The notes under the pieces were generated by a model. It saw nothing but the letters and a program-made list of their open reading frames with translations, did not search any database and had not been told where the DNA came from. Positions 1-8,530 of a stretch of 26,475 bases of DNA are shown here, piece by piece. Location: contig JBKECM010000102.1 of assembly GCA_047974615.1 (NCBI GenBank), positions 1-26,475 on the forward strand, given 5' to 3'. Positions within the stretch are counted from its first letter, which is position 1; every line of letters starts with the position of its first letter. The DNA comes from JBKEBX01 sp047974615. GTDB lineage: Bacteria; Bacillota; Clostridia; Lachnospirales; CAMZNU01. Made by a program: the position numbers and the translations under genes.

Positions 1-34
1 TAATGATAATGGCACGAAAATAGTGAGATGCTAT

Positions 35-120
35 ATGCAAGATGATTTGCAAAGCAAATCATCAAGTCGAGCGTAATTTTTGTGCAGTAATATTTTTTTC
101 TATCCTTTATCAGCACCCTC
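35..120. repeat. Left arm of 86-bp terminal inverted repeat
   Basis: The reverse complement of 35-120 is identical, base for base by eye, to 26356-26441. Outside these limits the two copies diverge, although some short matches continue towards the window edges. Inside it (41-63) is a perfect hairpin, with a 10-bp stem GATGATTTGC/GCAAATCATC and loop AAA. Read on the minus strand, a frame beginning GTG at 116 stays open to the window edge. The identity is seen directly; that it belongs to a dispersed repeat family is inference. Confidence 0.9.
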
Positions 121-422
121 AACGAAAAGTGTTTTGTAAAGTTGTAAAATAGTAGAAAATTTAGAATTTTATTCACTTCTATTTGTGTTAAAGTTAATTA
201 TTTGTATTGTTAATTAAGTTTTTAATCTATAAAATTTACTTACTTGGGGGCTTCTTTATCACTTATTATGTTCCAAAATTTCTTACTGATATGTTTTAAT
301 ATATACTCTAATTTTTTCTTAAGTTTTACTTTTTTTAAAAGTTTAATTTTATTGATTTTTATATTTAGTTTTTAAATTTTTAATTAAAGTACTTATTAAC
401 TATTTAATTATTGAAAGTTTTA
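121..422. other. AT-rich gene-free stretch
   Basis: I see no credible coding frame with a ribosome site in this stretch. It holds long T and A runs and a weak AT-only inverted repeat (TTAATTA/TAATTAA near 196-220). It separates the repeat arm from the promoter of the antiporter gene. Confidence 0.5.
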
Positions 423-431
423 TGTTATAAT
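423..431 (+). promoter_or_regulatory. Extended -10 promoter of the CaCA antiporter gene
   Basis: TGT followed by TATAAT (426-431) forms an extended -10 element about 40 bases before the start codon. No good -35 lies 17 bases upstream, only a T/A-rich hexamer, which fits the extended -10 class. Inferred from the motif only. Confidence 0.55.
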
Positions 432-472
432 ATTTAGTATGTTTTAAAAAATGTATTTTTATGGAGATTATA

Positions 473-1420
473 ATGGATTATTTACTTCTTTTATTAGGAT
501 TTGTTTTTCTTGTCAAAGGTGCTGATTTTTTCGTAACTGGAAGTTCAAGTATTGCTAAAAAATTTGGTATACCTGAATTTATTATTGGTTTAACGCTTGT
601 AGCTTTTGGCACTAGTGCACCTGAATTAGCAGTTTCCTTAACAGCATCTTTAGCTGGACAAAACGAAATAGCTATTAGTAACGTTGTGGGATCAAATATT
701 TTTAATATTTTCGCAGTACTTGGTTTTTCTGCTTTAATTTTACCTATAAAGGTAGATAAAAATATTTTGAGTAAAGACTTACCCTTTAGTTTTGTTGCTG
801 CAATAGTTACACTTTTTCTTTCTGCCGACATATTTCTTGGTAGTGAAAACACTAATGTTATTACACGTGGTGACGGATTAACTTTACTTGTACTTTTTTG
901 CGTATTTCTTTACTACACTATTACATATGCTTTAAATAATAAAGAAGCTGTTGAAAGCGAAGAAATTGAATCTTTACCTATATATAAAAGTGTATTTTTG
1001 ATATTTGTTGGCCTCGCTGGTGTAGTTATGGGCGGTAATTTTGTTGTTGACAGTGCTACAAATATTGCATTATCCTTTAATGTTTCAGAAACAATTATTG
1101 GTCTTACAATAGTTGCACTTGGAACAAGTTTACCAGAATTTGTTACAACTGTTATTGCCACAAAAAAAGGTAATGCTGATATGGCACTTGGCAATGTTGT
1201 AGGATCAAATATTTTCAACTTACTTTTAATTTTAGGTTTAACAGCAACAATAGATCCGATAACTGTAGTAAGCGTAAACTTATATGATTTAGTAGTACTT
1301 ATTGTTTTAACATTAGTCGTTATCCTAATGTCAGCATCTTCTAAGAAGATAGATAGAAAAGAAGGTATTATTTTAATTTTAGGACTAGTTGCCTACTATA
1401 TTTTTATTTTTGTTAGATAA
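473..1420 (+). CDS. CaCA-family sodium/calcium antiporter
   Basis: Inner-membrane cation/calcium exchanger of the YrbG-like bacterial branch, 315 residues, a usual length. It shows the two duplicated alpha repeats that define the family: GLTLVAFGTSAPE around residues 39-51 and GLTIVALGTSLPE around 210-222. Each is followed by a copy of NVVGSNIFN (70-78 and 241-249). The two halves are joined by an acidic cytosolic linker (about 155-168), and hydrophobic segments run throughout. An ATG at 461 is in frame, but GGAG at 463-466 lies inside that extension and is well spaced for the ATG at 473, so 473 is preferred. It is followed at once by a terminator, so it is probably a single-gene transcript. 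The ion (Ca2+ or another cation) cannot be told from sequence. Confidence 0.9.
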   Translation: MDYLLLLLGFVFLVKGADFFVTGSSSIAKKFGIPEFIIGLTLVAFGTSAPELAVSLTASLAGQNEIAISNVVGSNIFNIFAVLGFSALILPIKVDKNILSKDLPFSFVAAIVTLFLSADIFLGSENTNVITRGDGLTLLVLFCVFLYYTITYALNNKEAVESEEIESLPIYKSVFLIFVGLAGVVMGGNFVVDSATNIALSFNVSETIIGLTIVALGTSLPEFVTTVIATKKGNADMALGNVVGSNIFNLLLILGLTATIDPITVVSVNLYDLVVLIVLTLVVILMSASSKKIDRKEGIILILGLVAYYIFIFVR

Positions 1421-1428
1421 TATTAACT

Positions 1429-1457
1429 AAAAGTTCTAATGATTTAGAACTTTTTTT
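1429..1457 (+). terminator. Rho-independent terminator after the antiporter gene
   Basis: An 11-bp stem AAAAGTTCTAA/TTAGAACTTTT with loop TGAT is followed by further T residues. It lies directly between the antiporter stop and the ribosome site of the acetyltransferase, so the latter needs read-through or its own promoter, which I do not see. Confidence 0.85.
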
Positions 1458-1469
1458 ATAGGAGAAAAT

Positions 1470-1952
1470 ATGGATTATATTATTGAAATCGCAGAGGAGT
1501 TTGATGCAAAAAAAATAGCAGATATAAAAAATTATTATATTGAAAATACAAATATAATTTTTACAAGTGAAAAAACTTCAGAAGAAAAAATTAAAAATGA
1601 TATTATATTTGGAAGTGATTTTTATTTGGTAGCAAAGCTAGAAAATAAAATTATCGGTTTTGTTGGCTTATTAAACTATAGAAGTGGTGGCTATTATATA
1701 ACAAAAGAAGTTTCTTTATATATTGATAAGGATTTTCATAAACAAGGTATAGGTAAATCTTTATTAAAGGAAATTTTAATATATACAAAAAATAAAAACT
1801 ATAAAAATCTTGTAGCTTACATAAATAGTGATAATATCAATAGTTTGAATTTATTTAAAAAATATGGTTTTATTGAAAGTGGAAAGTTAAACTCAATCGC
1901 AATTAAATTTGATACATATTTAGATGTTACAATATTACAATACAAACTATAG
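1470..1952 (+). CDS. GNAT-family N-acetyltransferase (phosphinothricin-acetyltransferase-like)
   Basis: Small cytosolic acetyl-CoA-dependent N-acetyltransferase of 160 residues. The acetyl-CoA pyrophosphate loop is KQGIGKSL (91-98), after the beta strand EVSLYIDKDFH. The N-terminal IADIKNYYIENTNI and the C-terminal NSLNLFKKYGFIESG and KFDTYLDV are characteristic of the Pat/YwnH subgroup, which acetylates small amines or amino-acid analogues. The start has a good site, AGGAG, about eight bases upstream. It sits just after the antiporter terminator and before the threonine exporter promoter. The real substrate is unknown; resistance to phosphinothricin should not be assumed. Confidence 0.85.
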   Translation: MDYIIEIAEEFDAKKIADIKNYYIENTNIIFTSEKTSEEKIKNDIIFGSDFYLVAKLENKIIGFVGLLNYRSGGYYITKEVSLYIDKDFHKQGIGKSLLKEILIYTKNKNYKNLVAYINSDNINSLNLFKKYGFIESGKLNSIAIKFDTYLDVTILQYKL

Positions 1953-2000
1953 TTTTATAAAAAAAGTCTAAAACTAGTATATGAAATGACCTGTTTTTAC

Positions 2001-2029
2001 TTGACTTTTATACTATACCACTTTAAAAT
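2001..2029 (+). promoter_or_regulatory. Promoter of the threonine/serine exporter pair
   Basis: TTGACT (2001-2006) and TAAAAT (2024-2029) are separated by exactly 17 bases and sit 44 bases before the chosen start codon. This is close to the sigma-A consensus. Motif reading only. Confidence 0.6.
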
Positions 2030-2072
2030 ATTAATATTACATTGCAGTTTTGAAAATAAATTAGAGGTTATT

Positions 2073-2891
2073 ATGTTAGGTATAAATAATTTAAATGAAG
2101 AAATAAAAGACTTAGCTTTTTATGCAAATAGAGATTTAACTTTAGCTATAGCTATAGGAGAACTTATGCTTAAAAGTGGCGGTGAAACAACTAGAGTTGA
2201 AAACACAATATCTATAATATTAAAATCATCAAATTACTGTAAGGAAAGTGACGTAATTGTACTTACAACAGGAATTTTTGTGACTATAACAGATATGGCA
2301 AATCGTTCCCATACTATGTTAAAAAGAGTTAATAAAATAGTTACAAATCTAAACAGAATCTCTGAATTAAATGAGTTATCAAGAAAATTTGTTTCAAAAG
2401 AACTAACATATGATGAAATTGATGAGAAAATTAACTTTCTTGAAACTTCATTAATTTATCCGATATATTTTGAAGGTTTGTTTTCAGGATTTACCAGTGC
2501 AGCCTTTTGTTATATGATTTTTTTAGATATATATAATTCTATTGGTGCTTTTTTCTCGGCATTAGTAGTCCATACTTTTGCTTTATATGTTATTAATAGA
2601 AAAATTGATTCTCAATTTGTTCAAATAATTTTTGCAAGTATGCTATTGGTTTTTGGCAGTGTATTTGTAGCTATATTTATACCCAATGATGATATAAATA
2701 GAATAATTATAGGTGGAATTATGCCACTTGTTCCGGGTTCTGAAATGGTAACGGGAGTACGTGACATAGTAGAAGGTAACTTCTTATCTGCTACAGCTAG
2801 ACTTTTAAACGCTATACTTATAGGAGTTGGTATAGCAGTTGGTGTAGGTATTGGACTTAGTTTATGGTTATTTATTGGAGGTACAATGTAA
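2073..2891 (+). CDS. Threonine/serine exporter ThrE, large subunit-like (ThrE/DUF1212 domain)
   Basis: Inner-membrane protein of 272 residues, corresponding to the N-terminal half of the ThrE amino-acid exporter family. A soluble N-terminal part carries the family block AIGELMLKSGGETTRVENTI, with the hallmark SGGET-RVE. Five or so hydrophobic segments follow, with GGIMPLVPGSEMVTGVRDIVEGN near the C-terminus. An in-frame upstream ATG exists at 1986, but that extension overlaps the promoter. ATG 2073 has AGAGG just upstream and is chosen. The stop codon overlaps the next start (TAATG). In this split arrangement the partner encodes the second half, so the two are expected to form one exporter of threonine/serine or a related small metabolite. 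The substrate is inferred from the family. Confidence 0.88.
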   Translation: MLGINNLNEEIKDLAFYANRDLTLAIAIGELMLKSGGETTRVENTISIILKSSNYCKESDVIVLTTGIFVTITDMANRSHTMLKRVNKIVTNLNRISELNELSRKFVSKELTYDEIDEKINFLETSLIYPIYFEGLFSGFTSAAFCYMIFLDIYNSIGAFFSALVVHTFALYVINRKIDSQFVQIIFASMLLVFGSVFVAIFIPNDDINRIIIGGIMPLVPGSEMVTGVRDIVEGNFLSATARLLNAILIGVGIAVGVGIGLSLWLFIGGTM

Positions 2892-3346
2892 TGGAATTGT
2901 CTGAAGTTTTAGTTAAGAGCCTAGCATCATTTATAGCTACAATGGCAATTTCTATTACAATGTATGCACCAAAAAATGAAATAGTTTATTGTGGAGGTGT
3001 TGGTGCTTTAGGTTACTTTACTTACTCTATTTTATTGTATAATGGCTTAGAACCAACGGTTGCAGTTACAGTTGCTGCAATGGTTTTTAGTATATTTTCA
3101 AGAATTTTTGCTTATAATAGAAAACGTCCTGTTACTGTTTTTTTAACACCGGGATTTATCCCTTTATCACCGGGTTCGCTCATTTATTATACTATGAGTC
3201 ATCTTCTTAATGGTGAAAACGCCCTTGCACAAGAGGCACTACTTGATGCTTTTTTTAGAGCTGGTTGCTTATCTTTAGGTATTTCTTTTATTTTTATAAT
3301 ACCTCACACTTTTTTTAAGATTAAAGTACCAACATTTTACAAATAA
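2891..3346 (+). CDS. Threonine/serine exporter small subunit (ThrE_2/DUF3815-like)
   Basis: Membrane protein of 151 residues with four to five hydrophobic segments, matching the C-terminal half of ThrE-type exporters. The motif TPGFIPLSPGSLIYYTM mirrors the PLVPGS motif of the upstream partner, as expected for this duplicated family. GGAGG at 2877-2881 is spaced nine bases before ATG 2891, which shares its first base with the stop of the upstream gene, a sign of translational coupling. An in-frame ATG at 2864 would include the ribosome site and is rejected. No clear terminator follows in the next 170 bases; the transcript may end at the convergent hairpin around 3519-3555. Confidence 0.87.
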   Translation: MELSEVLVKSLASFIATMAISITMYAPKNEIVYCGGVGALGYFTYSILLYNGLEPTVAVTVAAMVFSIFSRIFAYNRKRPVTVFLTPGFIPLSPGSLIYYTMSHLLNGENALAQEALLDAFFRAGCLSLGISFIFIIPHTFFKIKVPTFYK

Positions 3347-3518
3347 ATAACATAGCAAAATACAACAGTTCAATTAGTGGCTAAAAATTAGGATTTGATG
3401 AGTAATGTATGTAGGTTAGAAGTTGAATTTCTTGATTCAGTAGTTTTATCATAAATTTTGACAAAGATATGGTGTATTTTTAGGCGTTAACATAGTATAA
3501 AGACTTAGTTGTAACAAA

Positions 3519-3555
3519 AAAGCCATAAACCTATTATAATAGGGTTTATGGCTTT
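3519..3555 (-). terminator. Terminator of the Bax-inhibitor-like gene, possibly bidirectional
   Basis: A 13-bp perfect stem AAAGCCATAAACC/GGTTTATGGCTTT has a short AT loop. Read on the minus strand it is followed by a T run (the AAAAAA at 3515-3520 of the plus strand), so it ends the minus-strand gene 11 bases after its stop. The plus-strand exporter operon may also use it. Confidence 0.85.
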
Positions 3556-3565
3556 AATATTAATA

Positions 3566-4297
3566 CTAATTTCTTGAGAAAAGTTTTAAAATATTGATAA
3601 ATAAGTTAATAAAATCAAGATATAAATTTAAAGCACCAATTATAGCTAATCGTCTTATATCTTTTTCTTGGTGATTTTCATCTGCTGTTAATGAATTATA
3701 TAAAGATTTTAATATTTTTACATCATACATTGTTAATCCAGAAAAAACAACAAGTGAAAATATTGTTAATATTAAATCTAAACCTGTATTACCTAAAAAT
3801 AAGTTAACTACAGATAAAATTATTATTGCAAATAAACTTATACGTGCTAAATTTCCTATTTTTGATAAATCTTTTTTTGTAGTATAACCATAAAATGCCA
3901 AAATACTGAAGTAGAATACTGTAGATAATAATGCTGTTATAAATGTTGTAGTGCTTGTAGTATAAACAAAAGTTGTTATAACTAAGCCAGATAAAATAGC
4001 ATAGATAAAAAAGGCAATGGTTGCACTTTGTATTGAAAGTTTTGTAATTCTAAAACTTAAAAATAATACTACAGCTAGCTCTGCAATAATAAATACCATC
4101 ATATTATTTAATAAAAAAAGTCTAAAAGCTATAGGTGTAAAATTTACTACTATAAATGTTGTTGCAAAAGTAAGGAATAATCCAATAACCATTAGGGCAA
4201 AAACTTTGTTTAAAAAGTTTTTAAATCCATCTTCGATGTGTTCTGTTGTTGCTGAAGGGTTGTAACTATAAAGATTTTCTGCTTGATTGTTTTCCAT
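3566..4297 (-). CDS. Bax inhibitor-1/YccA (TMBIM) family membrane protein
   Basis: Integral membrane protein of 243 residues with about seven hydrophobic segments after a polar N-terminus. The C-terminal signature IIGALNLYLDFINLFINILKLF is the typical end of the bacterial UPF0005/TMBIM family. Within it, ALxLYLDFINLF precedes the last helix. TMYDVKILK, with the family's buried acidic residue, is also present. The family includes the pH-sensitive calcium leak channel YetJ of Bacillus subtilis; whether this one moves calcium is unknown. GAGG lies seven bases before the ATG. It is transcribed alone on the minus strand, divergent from the ABC exporter, with its own promoter and terminator. Confidence 0.9.
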   Translation of the reverse strand: MENNQAENLYSYNPSATTEHIEDGFKNFLNKVFALMVIGLFLTFATTFIVVNFTPIAFRLFLLNNMMVFIIAELAVVLFLSFRITKLSIQSATIAFFIYAILSGLVITTFVYTTSTTTFITALLSTVFYFSILAFYGYTTKKDLSKIGNLARISLFAIIILSVVNLFLGNTGLDLILTIFSLVVFSGLTMYDVKILKSLYNSLTADENHQEKDIRRLAIIGALNLYLDFINLFINILKLFSRN

Positions 4298-4368
4298 AAG
4301 TACCTCGCTTATATTTTAATTTTTAAATTCATTAATTTTTTTTAAAATATAATGAATTAATTTTGTTT

Positions 4369-4397
4369 ATTATACCATTTTTTATGTAAAAAAGCAA
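4369..4397 (-). promoter_or_regulatory. Promoter of the Bax-inhibitor-like gene
   Basis: On the minus strand TTGCTT (complement of 4392-4397) and TATAAT (complement of 4369-4374) are 17 bases apart, about 70 bases upstream of the start codon. The -10 is a perfect consensus. Confidence 0.6.
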
Positions 4398-4435
4398 ATT
4401 TTTTAATTTTAAATTACTTTTAGGATAAAAATATA

Positions 4436-4463
4436 TTGACATATGAAAAAAAAAGTATATAAT
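4436..4463 (+). promoter_or_regulatory. Strong promoter of the heterodimeric ABC exporter
   Basis: Perfect TTGACA (4436-4441) and perfect TATAAT (4458-4463) are separated by 16 bases. The predicted start of transcription is near 4470, so the 5' leader is only about 28 bases and leaves no room for an attenuator. Confidence 0.75.
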
Positions 4464-4497
4464 TAATTTTATGACGAAAAATTATAAAGGAGAAAAT

Positions 4498-6624
4498 ATG
4501 AAAGATTTAACAAAGTTTTACAAACCATTTATTTTATTAATAATAATAATTGGGTGTTTAAGTTTTCTTCGTGCCTACGGTACGTTAACCTTACCTAGCT
4601 TTACAGAAACCATTATAGATAATGGAATTTCAAGAGGTGGTATGGAAGAAACTGTACCTAAAATTATAAGGGGAAACACTTATATTTTTATTTCAACTGC
4701 ATCAGAGGATTTAGCTAATTTATATGAGCCATATAATGAAGCAACTGTGAATTCAAGTTTATATAGTGAAGATTTAAGTAATACTTATACATTAGTTGAA
4801 GGGTATGAGGAAAATAGTGAATTAGAAGATTTATATTTTATGTTGTACATTTATAATGTATCTATAGGTAATATTGTACCAAGTGAAGATATTACTGCAG
4901 CTATTTCTTCTGCTGCTGGTACAGGTAATGAAGAATTTGATATTTCTCAAGTTCCTAGTAGTATTAAAAGTACTATTATTTTAGAAGAAATGAAATATGA
5001 ATATGGTTTACTTGGTTATGATTTTGACCAAGCTAGGCTTTTATATGTAGCAACTGCTGGTGGTAAAATGCTACTTTTTGCATTGTTTGTTTTTGTTGTA
5101 GTAGCACTTACAAATTATACTGCTTCATATGTTTCTACAATGGTATCAAGAAATATACGACAAGCATTATTTGAGAAAACTTTAGTTTTATCAAATAAAG
5201 AATTAGAAAAGTTTTCTACGTCTTCACTCATTACACGTGTTACAAATGACGTAACACAAGTAACAAATGCTACAAATATGGTTTTTCAAATTGCAATATA
5301 TGCACCGGTATTAGGTATATGGGGGATATATAAATCTTATATAACTGCTAGTAACCTAGTTTGGATAAATGCTTTATCTGTTTTTAGTATTATATTAGTT
5401 TTTTCTGGTGTTATGTATATCGCATTTCCAAGATTTAAAAAAATACAAAAGCTTATTGATAGATTAAATTTAGTTACACGTGAAATGTTAACAGGTAACT
5501 TAGTTGTTCGTGCTTTTGGTAAAGAGAAAAAGGTAGAAGAAAGATTTGACGAAGCTAGTGTTGAAGTACTTAACACTAATACTACTATAGGTTTCATTAT
5601 GTCTTCTATTTTTCCTATTATAGTATTGATTATGAATACAACTTTACTTGCTGTTGTTTTTTATGGTGCACGTGACGTTGAAAGTGGACTTATGAACATA
5701 GGTGGAGTTTTTGCTTATATGCAATACTCTACAAACATTTTATTTGCATTTATGATGCTTAGTATGATAAGCTTTCAAATACCTCGTGCCTTTGTTTCTG
5801 CTAAGCGTATAGCTGAAGTTTTAAATGAAGAACCTTCAATTATTGATGGTAAAGAAGTAGCTAAAAGTAATGATGGATATATTGAATTTAAAAATGTAAC
5901 TTTTATGTATGGTGATGCAAAGGATAATGAAGATACTGAAAAAGTATTAAATAATGTTAGCTTTGTTGCTAGACCTAATGAAGTCACTGCCATAATAGGT
6001 TCTACAGGTTCAGGTAAATCTACTATAGTTAATCTTATTCCACGTTTTTATGACGTAACCGAAGGTGAGATTTTAATAGATGGACTTAATATTAAAGAAT
6101 ATGAACTAAAAGCTCTAAGAGAAAAGCTTGCTATTGTTGCTCAAAAAGCTTTCTTATTTAGTGGTACAATAAATAGTAATATAAAATATGCTAATGACAT
6201 TTCCGATGAAGAAGCAGAAAAAATAGCAGAAATTGCTGAAAGTATTAATTTCATTAATGAAAAGGAAAATAAATTTGAAGCTAGTATAACTCAAGGTGGT
6301 AAAAACGTTTCAGGAGGTCAACGACAACGTTTATCAATCGCTCGTGCTTTAGCAAAAAATTCAAATATTCTGATTTTTGATGATAGTTTTTCTGCCTTAG
6401 ACTATAAAACTGATTTTAGTTTACGTCAAAATATTAAAACTAACTTGAAAAATAAAACTGTTTTAATCGTTGCACAACGTATTAGTACTATTAAAGATGC
6501 AGATAACATTATTGTACTTGATGAAGGTAATATAGTAGCAGAAGGTAAACATGATTATTTAGTTGAAAACTGTGACGTATATAAAGAAATTGTAAATTCT
6601 CAACTTGAAAAAGGAGGAGAGTAA
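4498..6624 (+). CDS. ABC exporter half-transporter, degenerate-site subunit (LmrC/EfrA-like) with large extracellular insert
   Basis: Multidrug/lipid-type ABC exporter half, 708 residues: transmembrane domain then ATPase domain. ATPase motifs: Walker A GSTGSGKST (501-509), Q-loop Q549, signature VSGGQ (604-608) and Walker B ILIFDD (624-629). Asp629 replaces the catalytic glutamate and Gln660 replaces the switch histidine (VAQRIST). These are the marks of the degenerate nucleotide site in heterodimers such as LmrCD or TM287/288. Between the first hydrophobic helix (about 11-30) and the second (about 190-206) lies a polar, acidic segment of about 150 residues, far longer than in the classic family, presumably extracytoplasmic. 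AAAGGAG precedes ATG 4498; the in-frame ATG at 4471 sits at the predicted transcription start and is rejected. The partner gene follows after one base. The substrate is unknown. Confidence 0.9.
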   Translation: MKDLTKFYKPFILLIIIIGCLSFLRAYGTLTLPSFTETIIDNGISRGGMEETVPKIIRGNTYIFISTASEDLANLYEPYNEATVNSSLYSEDLSNTYTLVEGYEENSELEDLYFMLYIYNVSIGNIVPSEDITAAISSAAGTGNEEFDISQVPSSIKSTIILEEMKYEYGLLGYDFDQARLLYVATAGGKMLLFALFVFVVVALTNYTASYVSTMVSRNIRQALFEKTLVLSNKELEKFSTSSLITRVTNDVTQVTNATNMVFQIAIYAPVLGIWGIYKSYITASNLVWINALSVFSIILVFSGVMYIAFPRFKKIQKLIDRLNLVTREMLTGNLVVRAFGKEKKVEERFDEASVEVLNTNTTIGFIMSSIFPIIVLIMNTTLLAVVFYGARDVESGLMNIGGVFAYMQYSTNILFAFMMLSMISFQIPRAFVSAKRIAEVLNEEPSIIDGKEVAKSNDGYIEFKNVTFMYGDAKDNEDTEKVLNNVSFVARPNEVTAIIGSTGSGKSTIVNLIPRFYDVTEGEILIDGLNIKEYELKALREKLAIVAQKAFLFSGTINSNIKYANDISDEEAEKIAEIAESINFINEKENKFEASITQGGKNVSGGQRQRLSIARALAKNSNILIFDDSFSALDYKTDFSLRQNIKTNLKNKTVLIVAQRISTIKDADNIIVLDEGNIVAEGKHDYLVENCDVYKEIVNSQLEKGGE

Positions 6625-6625
6625 T

Positions 6626-8464
6626 ATGGCGAAAGAAGATTTAGTAGTTAAATCAGATAAAAATAAAAGACATAATAATGGCCCGGGACCAAATATGATG
6701 GTTGAAAAACCAAAGGATTTTAAAAATTCATTTAGTAAGCTACTTAAGCTTGTTGGTGTATATAAAATAAGACTAATTATTGTTATTATATGTTCAATAG
6801 TTGGTACTTGTTTTACTGTAATAAGCCCTAAGATATTAGGTTCTGCCCTTACACAAATTTCTACAGATTTGTTTTCTTTAGGAACTGTTAATTTTGACTC
6901 ATTAACAAAGACAGCTATAACACTTTTATCACTTTACTTAGTTAGTTTGTTTTTCTCTATAGTGGGTGGTATTGTTATAACTAAAGTTTCTCAAGATTTA
7001 GGTTATAGTCTTAGAAAACAGTTAAGTGAAAAAATAAATAAAGTTCCACTTAGTTACTTTGATAAAAATAAAACAGGGGATACTATTTCTCGTGTTACAA
7101 ATGATGTTGACACTATTGCAATGTCATTAAATCAAAGCTTACCTCAAGTTTTAAATAGCGTTGTATCATTTATTGGTACGATATATATGATGATAACAAT
7201 AAACGTAAGATTAGCTTTAATTTGTTTTGTTTTAATACCTTTATCAATGTTTTTAGCGTCTTTTGTTATTAAAAAGAGCCAAAACTTTTTTAAAGACCAA
7301 CAAGCACTTATTGGTCAAACAAATGGTTACATTGAAGAGAGTTTTTCGGGTTTAAATGTTATTAAAGCAAATACAAAAGAAAAAGGAACTATCGAGGAAT
7401 TTCAAAAAATTAATTATGATTTACAAAAAGTTCAAAGAAAAGCAACATTTATTTCATCTTTAATGATGCCGATAATGGATTTTGTAGGTAATATAGGTTA
7501 TGTACTTGTAACTGTTGTAGGTTCATTTTTTGTAGCTAGTGGTGTTCTTGCTATAGGTGATATTTCTGCTTATATGCAATATGTTAAAAGTTTTATGCAA
7601 CCTATCGTTCAAATATCTCAAGCAACTACGATTTTACAATCAACAGTTGCTGCTGCAGAACGTGTATTTGAGTTTTTAGAAGAAGTAGAAGAAGATGATA
7701 CAGAAACAGTTGTTGATCTTGAAAACATTACTGGTAATGTTTCTTTTAAAAATGTAAATTTTGGATATGAAGTAGATACTCCTATCATAAAAGATTTTTC
7801 TATTGAAATATATTCAGGTAGAAAAATCGCTATTGTTGGCCCAACGGGTGCAGGAAAAACTACTATTTTGAAGTTGCTTATGCGTTTTTATGAAATACAA
7901 GACGGTAATATATTAATTGATGGAAAAAATATAACTGATTTTTCGCGTGCTGACTTACGTAACCTATTTGGTATTGTTTTACAAGATACTTGGTTAATGA
8001 ATGGTACTATATTAGAAAATATTAAGTTTGGAAATGAAGATGCAACTTTTGAAGAAGTCGTTAAAGCATGTAAAATGGCTAGAATACATCATTTTATTAA
8101 AACTTTACCGGAAGGTTATAATACAACGTTAAACGAAGAAGTAAGTAATATTTCTGAAGGTCAAAAACAATTGCTTACTATAGCTCGTGCTTTAATATCA
8201 AATCCTAAAATACTTATTTTAGATGAAGCTACTTCAAACGTTGATACACGTACAGAAAAACTTATTCAAGAAGCTATGTTTAACTTAATGGAAAATAGAA
8301 CTTCTTTTGTAATTGCACACCGTTTATCAACTATTTTAGATAGTGATTTGATTTTGGTTATGGATAAAGGTGATGTTATTGAAGCAGGTAATCATAAAGA
8401 ACTTATTAACAAAAAAGGTTTCTATTATGACTTGTATAACTCACAGTTTGCTGTTGCACAGTAA
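6626..8464 (+). CDS. ABC exporter half-transporter, consensus-site subunit (LmrD/EfrB-like)
   Basis: Second half of the heterodimeric exporter, 612 residues, with six predicted membrane helices (about 50-345) and an ATPase domain. Walker A GPTGAGKTT (405-413), Q453, Walker B ILILDE (529-534) with the catalytic Glu534, and switch histidine H565 are intact. The signature is ISEGQ (509-513), with Glu instead of the first Gly. This non-canonical signature pairs with the degenerate Walker motifs of the upstream subunit, so one composite ATP site is active and one is impaired. A polar N-terminal tail with NNGPGPNMMVEKPKDFK is typical of this subfamily. GGAGGAG overlaps the end of the upstream gene and is six bases before ATG 6626. 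A terminator follows. Confidence 0.9.
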   Translation: MAKEDLVVKSDKNKRHNNGPGPNMMVEKPKDFKNSFSKLLKLVGVYKIRLIIVIICSIVGTCFTVISPKILGSALTQISTDLFSLGTVNFDSLTKTAITLLSLYLVSLFFSIVGGIVITKVSQDLGYSLRKQLSEKINKVPLSYFDKNKTGDTISRVTNDVDTIAMSLNQSLPQVLNSVVSFIGTIYMMITINVRLALICFVLIPLSMFLASFVIKKSQNFFKDQQALIGQTNGYIEESFSGLNVIKANTKEKGTIEEFQKINYDLQKVQRKATFISSLMMPIMDFVGNIGYVLVTVVGSFFVASGVLAIGDISAYMQYVKSFMQPIVQISQATTILQSTVAAAERVFEFLEEVEEDDTETVVDLENITGNVSFKNVNFGYEVDTPIIKDFSIEIYSGRKIAIVGPTGAGKTTILKLLMRFYEIQDGNILIDGKNITDFSRADLRNLFGIVLQDTWLMNGTILENIKFGNEDATFEEVVKACKMARIHHFIKTLPEGYNTTLNEEVSNISEGQKQLLTIARALISNPKILILDEATSNVDTRTEKLIQEAMFNLMENRTSFVIAHRLSTILDSDLILVMDKGDVIEAGNHKELINKKGFYYDLYNSQFAVAQ

Positions 8465-8493
8465 TATTTGTATGTAATATTAAATATTTAATT

Positions 8494-8530
8494 AAAAGGA
8501 CTGTAAAGTTTTTACTTTACAATCCTTTTT
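8494..8530 (+). terminator. Rho-independent terminator after the ABC exporter operon
   Basis: Stem AAAAGGACTGTAAAG/CTTTACAATCCTTTT with one C-A mismatch and a loop of T/A bases, ending in a T run. It begins 30 bases after the stop codon. Confidence 0.85.

Noticed and set aside
478..1218. Minus-strand open frames across the CaCA gene
   Set aside because: They run antisense to a gene with clear alpha-repeat motifs and mirror its duplicated structure.
1951..1975. Terminator after the GNAT gene (AGTTTTA/TAAAACT)
   Set aside because: Seven A/T-rich pairs and no T run after it; too weak.
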